Shown piece after piece: positions 7,689 to 10,354 of a DNA stretch of 10,354 bases. The translations under genes were made by a program, and so were the position numbers. The notes beneath the pieces were generated by a model. It was not told where the DNA came from, searched no databases, and saw only the letters and a program-made list of their open reading frames with translations. The DNA is taken from positions 1 through 10,354 of the forward strand of contig CAIQOY010000110.1 of assembly GCA_903873565.1 (NCBI GenBank), read 5' to 3'. Numbering within the stretch: position 1 is the stretch's first letter; every line of letters starts with the position of its first letter. Source of the stretch: an uncultured Actinomycetes bacterium. Its GTDB lineage: Bacteria > Actinomycetota > Thermoleophilia > Gaiellales > F1-60-MAGs149.

Positions 7689-9302
7689 CGACGCGGGGGT
7701 GAACAACGCGGCGAGCTCGGTTGACTCGAAGCCGCGCTCGCAGGCGGCGTTCGAGATCAGCGGGACCGTCGCCTCCTGCAGCTCGGTGGTCGGGGAGATG
7801 CCGCCCGGGGCCATCTTCCCCCAGCCCGCCATGTCCACGGCTGCGCCGCCGACCACGAGGCCGTCCTGCCACGGCGCGATCACCGGCATCGCCGGCGCTC
7901 CGGTGCTCCGTTCGAGCACCACGAGGGCGACGTCGTTCTGGAGCGTCACCGGTTCGTAGCCGGGGTGCGGCAGGAGGTACTGCAGATCCCACAATCGCTG
8001 GGTGTCGGTGTCGCTCGCCATGATCACGCCCGGGCGCGCGACGCCGGCGATGGCGGGGATCTTGAGCGCGTCCACCGTGCAGTGCGCGGCGGTGAGGATC
8101 ACGGCCGGCGCGATCACGCTGCCGGTGCAGTTCGCGCTGAAGGCCTCGAGGACGGCCCAGTCGAGGGTCCGGGTGCCGTCCGCGGCGATCTTGGTGACGG
8201 TGCTCCCCGCCTGGTCGGCGGTGTAGAGGATCCCCGTCGCGTCGACGGCGATGGCGACCGGTCCCGCGCCGGTCGTCTTGTAGGGGTGGGTCACGGTCCC
8301 GCCGGAGGTGATCTTCGTGACGTTGCTCGCGTTCGCGTTCGCGGTGTAGACGTTGCCCGCGGCGTCGACGGCGATGGCCGCGGGCCCCGTGCCGATCGTC
8401 GCGAAGGGGTCGGTCACGACCCCGCCGGAGGTGATCTTGGTGACCGTGCCGTCCGCGGTGTTCGCGGTGTAGATGACGTCGTCGGCGGTGCCGGCGCCCT
8501 TGGCGTCGATGGCGATGCCGGACGGTCCCGCGCCGGTCGAGACGGTCCACTGCGGGGCCCCGGCCGCGTTGAACTTCGTGACGGTGCCCGCGACCCGGTT
8601 CGCGGTGTAGACGCTGCCGTCGGCGTCGACGGCGACGGCGTGCGGTCCCAGACCGGTCGTGGCGAACTCGGAGGCGACGCCGCTGGGCGTGACCCTGGTC
8701 ACCGTGCCCTCGCTGTAGTTCGCGGTGTAGACGCTGCCGCTGGCGTCGAGGGCGATGCCGATGGGCGTCGCACCGGTCGCCGCGGTCCAGAGCGCTGTTC
8801 CGGCGGAGTCGAACGCGGTGACGGTGTTCGTGGCGTTCGTGACGTAGACGACGTCATCGGCGGGGTCGCCGGTGACGTTCGTGTCGATGGCGATGGCGAG
8901 CGGCTTGCCGCCGGGCATGGCCCAGCCGATGTCGACCGTCGGCGTGGTGCCCGGGGTGATCTTGCTGACCGCGCCCGCGGCGTAGTCCGCGGTGAAGACG
9001 TTGCCCGCCGCGTCGACGGCGATCCCGTTCGGGACCGCGGACGGGGTGAACTGGAGGTACGCGATGCCCGGCCACGCACCCGCCACCGCGTTCGATCCGT
9101 TGATGACGCGCGGCCCCATCGGCCCCATCGGCGCGGCGGAGGCGGTACCGGCCCCGACGAGCACCCAGGTCGCCGCCACGAGGAGGAACGCGCGCCGCAC
9201 GACGGGGGCCACGGGAGCCCACCGCCCGCCCGCGGCCGGCGCGTGCGGGGCGCAGGCGCCCGGTCGGTCGAGTCGGCGTGCGTGTGGCGTGCTCGGTGTC
9301 AT
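6666..9302 (-). CDS. Secreted trypsin-family serine protease with a beta-propeller inserted in the catalytic fold (878 aa)
   Basis: Secreted endopeptidase. Signal peptide to about residue 57 (AFLLVAATWVLVG, TASAA), then a short propeptide ending at Arg65. The trypsin domain starts at Val66 (RVINGS), breaks off after YLQF (Phe85), and resumes near Phe388 (NCTGSVIAP). A propeller of seven repeats (about 86-386) fills the break. The triad is His407 (LTAAHC), Asp457 (NDVAL) and Ser556 (GDSGGP). Expected disulphides are Cys392-408, 521-541 and 552-581. S1-pocket positions read Gly550 (189), Val577 (216) and Ser586 (226), suggesting elastase-like preference for small residues. A fibronectin-III-like stretch (620-700) and two Ig-like modules (704-786, 790-876) follow; there is no sortase signal. 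The start is uncertain: the ATG at 9302 lies one base after the previous stop and lacks a Shine-Dalgarno sequence. GTG codons at 9212 and 9200 would give a more usual signal peptide. Confidence 0.88.
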   Translation of the reverse strand: MTPSTPHARRLDRPGACAPHAPAAGGRWAPVAPVVRRAFLLVAATWVLVGAGTASAAPMGPMGPRVINGSNAVAGAWPGIAYLQFTPSAVPNGIAVDAAGNVFTADYAAGAVSKITPGTTPTVDIGWAMPGGKPLAIAIDTNVTGDPADDVVYVTNATNTVTAFDSAGTALWTAATGATPIGIALDASGSVYTANYSEGTVTRVTPSGVASEFATTGLGPHAVAVDADGSVYTANRVAGTVTKFNAAGAPQWTVSTGAGPSGIAIDAKGAGTADDVIYTANTADGTVTKITSGGVVTDPFATIGTGPAAIAVDAAGNVYTANANASNVTKITSGGTVTHPYKTTGAGPVAIAVDATGILYTADQAGSTVTKIAADGTRTLDWAVLEAFSANCTGSVIAPAVILTAAHCTVDALKIPAIAGVARPGVIMASDTDTQRLWDLQYLLPHPGYEPVTLQNDVALVVLERSTGAPAMPVIAPWQDGLVVGGAAVDMAGWGKMAPGGISPTTELQEATVPLISNAACERGFESTELAALFTPASMLCAYDGPAGIGVCQGDSGGPLSLTVAGTRTLIGVTSWVQMPCASGPSVYNRLSAFRSWILDDQSIASELVRDHLTRQNAAARNLELRSTGSDVTLTWGVTPANWTTTGFRVTINGSAETVTGPTTARTVSVPAGGTVTATVLPEVTLGTATAATLAATPTPTRAPVVTASDPAAPRAGRRLTVTAASDDPWGGAPAYQWLIDGAAIPGATSATYRPLARQAGQRLSVRITATNAAGTGTATVAAGRVRQAPQVATGPVAVTGTARVGGRLRARPAIATGFPQPTATYRWFRDGRRIPGATGAAYRVRPADAGAVISGRVTWTNATGTAIRMLRPTTIAP
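8145..9047 (-). repeat. Seven-fold propeller repeat inside the protease
   Basis: Residues 86-386 contain seven copies of a 39-47 residue unit. Each holds P-x-(G/A)-I-A-(V/I)-D-A-x-G, then (V)Y-T-A-(N/D), then a variable loop and T-V-T-K-I. Units begin near residues 86, 133, 179, 220, 260, 307 and 348. Units 2 and 5 carry an extra loop with ADD. The pattern resembles NHL/virginiamycin-B-lyase-like propellers, which have six or seven blades. Repeats inside the gene give a periodic look to the DNA, but the copies are diverged coding repeats. Confidence 0.85.
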
Positions 9303-9303
9303 C

Positions 9304-10354
9304 TCAACGGCCGATCGCGGTGGGTCGGAGCGTGCGGGTGATGGTGCCGGTCGCGTTGGTCCAGGTGACGCGGCCCGTGATCAGGGCGCCGGCGTCGGCG
9401 GGGCGGACGCGGTAGACGGGGCCGGTGGCGCCGGGCACGCGGCGGCCGTCGCGGAACCAGCGGTAGCTGGCCCTGGGCTGCGGATAGCCGCCGACGGCCG
9501 GTGGGCGGGCCTGCAGGCGGCCGCCGACGCGGGCGCTGCCGGTGACGGCGACGGGGCCGGGGGCGACGCGGGGGGCCTGGCGGACGCGGCCGGCGGTGAT
9601 GGTGGCGGTGCCGGTGCCGGCGGCGTTCGTCGCGGCGATGCGGACGCTGAGGCGCCTGCCGGCCTGGCGGGCGAGCGGCTCGTAGGTGGCGGCGGTGGCG
9701 CCGGGGATGACGGCGCCGTCGACGAGCCACTGGTAGGTGGGGGCACCGCCCCAGGGGTCGTCCGTGGCGGCGGTGACGGTGAGGGGCGTGCCGACGCGCG
9801 GCGCGGCGGGGTCCGGGGCGGTGACCACGGGGGCGCGGGTGGGGATGGGTGTGGCGTTGAGGGTGGCCGAGGTGGCGGTGCCGAGGGTGACCTGCGGCTC
9901 GACGGTGGCGCTGACGGTGCCGCCGGCCGGGGCCTTGACGGTGCGCGCCGTGGTCGGGCCGGTGATGGTCTCGACCGAGCCGTTGATCGTCACGCGGAAG
10001 CCGGTCGTCGTCCAGTTGGCGGGGGTGACGCCCCAGGTCAGGGTGACGTCGGGTCCGGTGCTGCGGAGCTCGAGGTTGCGCGCAGCCGCGTTCTGGCGCA
10101 TCAGGTGGCTGCGCACCAGCTCGCTCGCCGCCGACAGGTCGTCCAGGATCCAGCTCCGGAAGGCGGAGATCCGGCCGTAGACGCCCGGCGCACTCGCGCA
10201 CGGGTCCGGCCCCCAGCTGGTGTCGCCGACCAGGGTGCGGGTGCCGGCGATCGTCATGGCCAGGGGTCCGCCGGAGTCGCCCTGGCAGGTGTCGATCCCG
10301 GCCGGGAGGTCGCCGGCGCAGAGCATCGACACCGGGTCCAGGGAGGGCCGGAGC
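9304..10354 (-). CDS. Secreted trypsin-family serine protease paralogue, C-terminal part, 5' end outside the window
   Basis: The frame stays open to the right edge and ends with TGA at 9304-9306. It encodes the C-terminal third of a protease like its downstream neighbour: the Cys182 equivalent (MLCAGD), catalytic Ser in CQGDSGGP, SWG, the C-terminal helix, a fibronectin-III-like stretch and two Ig-like modules. The GTG at 10330-10332 is not the start, because homology to the neighbour continues into the edge (SLDPVSMLC against LFTPASMLC). S1-pocket positions are Asp189 (codon 10291-10293), Gly216 (10210-10212) and Gly226 (10183-10185), so cleavage after Arg or Lys is expected. His57 and Asp102, and any propeller, lie beyond the window. 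The stop is one base from the next ATG, so the two genes are very likely cotranscribed. Whether the missing part is intact cannot be judged. Confidence 0.88.
   Translation of the reverse strand, partial: LRPSLDPVSMLCAGDLPAGIDTCQGDSGGPLAMTIAGTRTLVGDTSWGPDPCASAPGVYGRISAFRSWILDDLSAASELVRSHLMRQNAAARNLELRSTGPDVTLTWGVTPANWTTTGFRVTINGSVETITGPTTARTVKAPAGGTVSATVEPQVTLGTATSATLNATPIPTRAPVVTAPDPAAPRVGTPLTVTAATDDPWGGAPTYQWLVDGAVIPGATAATYEPLARQAGRRLSVRIAATNAAGTGTATITAGRVRQAPRVAPGPVAVTGSARVGGRLQARPPAVGGYPQPRASYRWFRDGRRVPGATGPVYRVRPADAGALITGRVTWTNATGTITRTLRPTAIGR

Noticed and set aside
8145..9047. Periodic DNA resembling a CRISPR-like or tandem DNA repeat array.
   Set aside because: The periods vary between about 117 and 141 bases, are multiples of three, and encode an in-frame propeller motif.
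7965..9341. A long + strand frame across the propeller region, with a periodic Asp/Gly/Arg-rich translation.
   Set aside because: It mirrors the repeats of the real - strand protease gene and shows no recognisable domain.
9304..10332. The right-hand protease as a short complete gene starting at GTG 10330, or as a pseudogene fragment.
   Set aside because: The frame and the homology both continue to the window edge, so it is simply cut by the window. No stop or frameshift is visible.

Overview
This is a very GC-rich window whose genes are packed in two convergent blocks. Codon third positions are almost all G or C, genes are separated by one base or overlap, and a secreted protease ends in Ig-like modules common in soil Actinomycetota. 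I infer an actinomycete-type organism, possibly of the Thermoleophilia/Solirubrobacterales type. That placement is an impression from style, not a proof. No rRNA, tRNA, CRISPR array, insertion sequence or origin was seen.

Left block (1-5810, + strand). It opens with the 3' end of a SagB-like, nitroreductase-fold dehydrogenase gene. Three tightly coupled genes follow, matching the three-component NHLM (nitrile-hydratase-leader microcin) export system. They are a short single-pass HlyD-like adaptor (281-1051), an ABC transporter with an N-terminal C39 leader peptidase (1051-3267), and a second ABC transporter with a long non-peptidase N-terminal region (3267-5810). In this family the peptidase removes a Gly-Gly leader from a ribosomally made, modified peptide during export. 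SagB-type enzymes oxidise azolines to azoles in the same pathways. No precursor peptide gene lies in the window; it and the other modification genes should lie to the left.

Junction (5807-5832). A perfect 26-base palindrome contains the stop codons of both convergent genes and probably serves as a shared bidirectional terminator.

Right block (5829-10354, - strand; transcription runs right to left). The first gene, cut by the right edge, is the C-terminal part of a secreted trypsin-family protease. One base after its stop comes a full-length paralogue (6666-9302). The two match without a gap over about 340 residues at about 80% identity by hand count. A lipoprotein D-Ala-D-Ala dipeptidase of the VanX type (5829-6587) follows, separated by a 26-codon mini-frame that bridges the gap exactly.

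The most unusual item is the full-length protease. A roughly 300-residue, seven-repeat beta-propeller sits inside the catalytic trypsin fold, at the position of the 37-loop, between the activation strand and the first disulphide cysteine. The two tandem proteases also differ at all three S1-pocket positions: the right-hand copy is trypsin-like (Asp189, Gly216, Gly226) and the full-length copy is elastase-like (Gly189, Val216, Ser226). Because the full-length copy carries an Arg-Val activation site, the trypsin-like copy could activate it.
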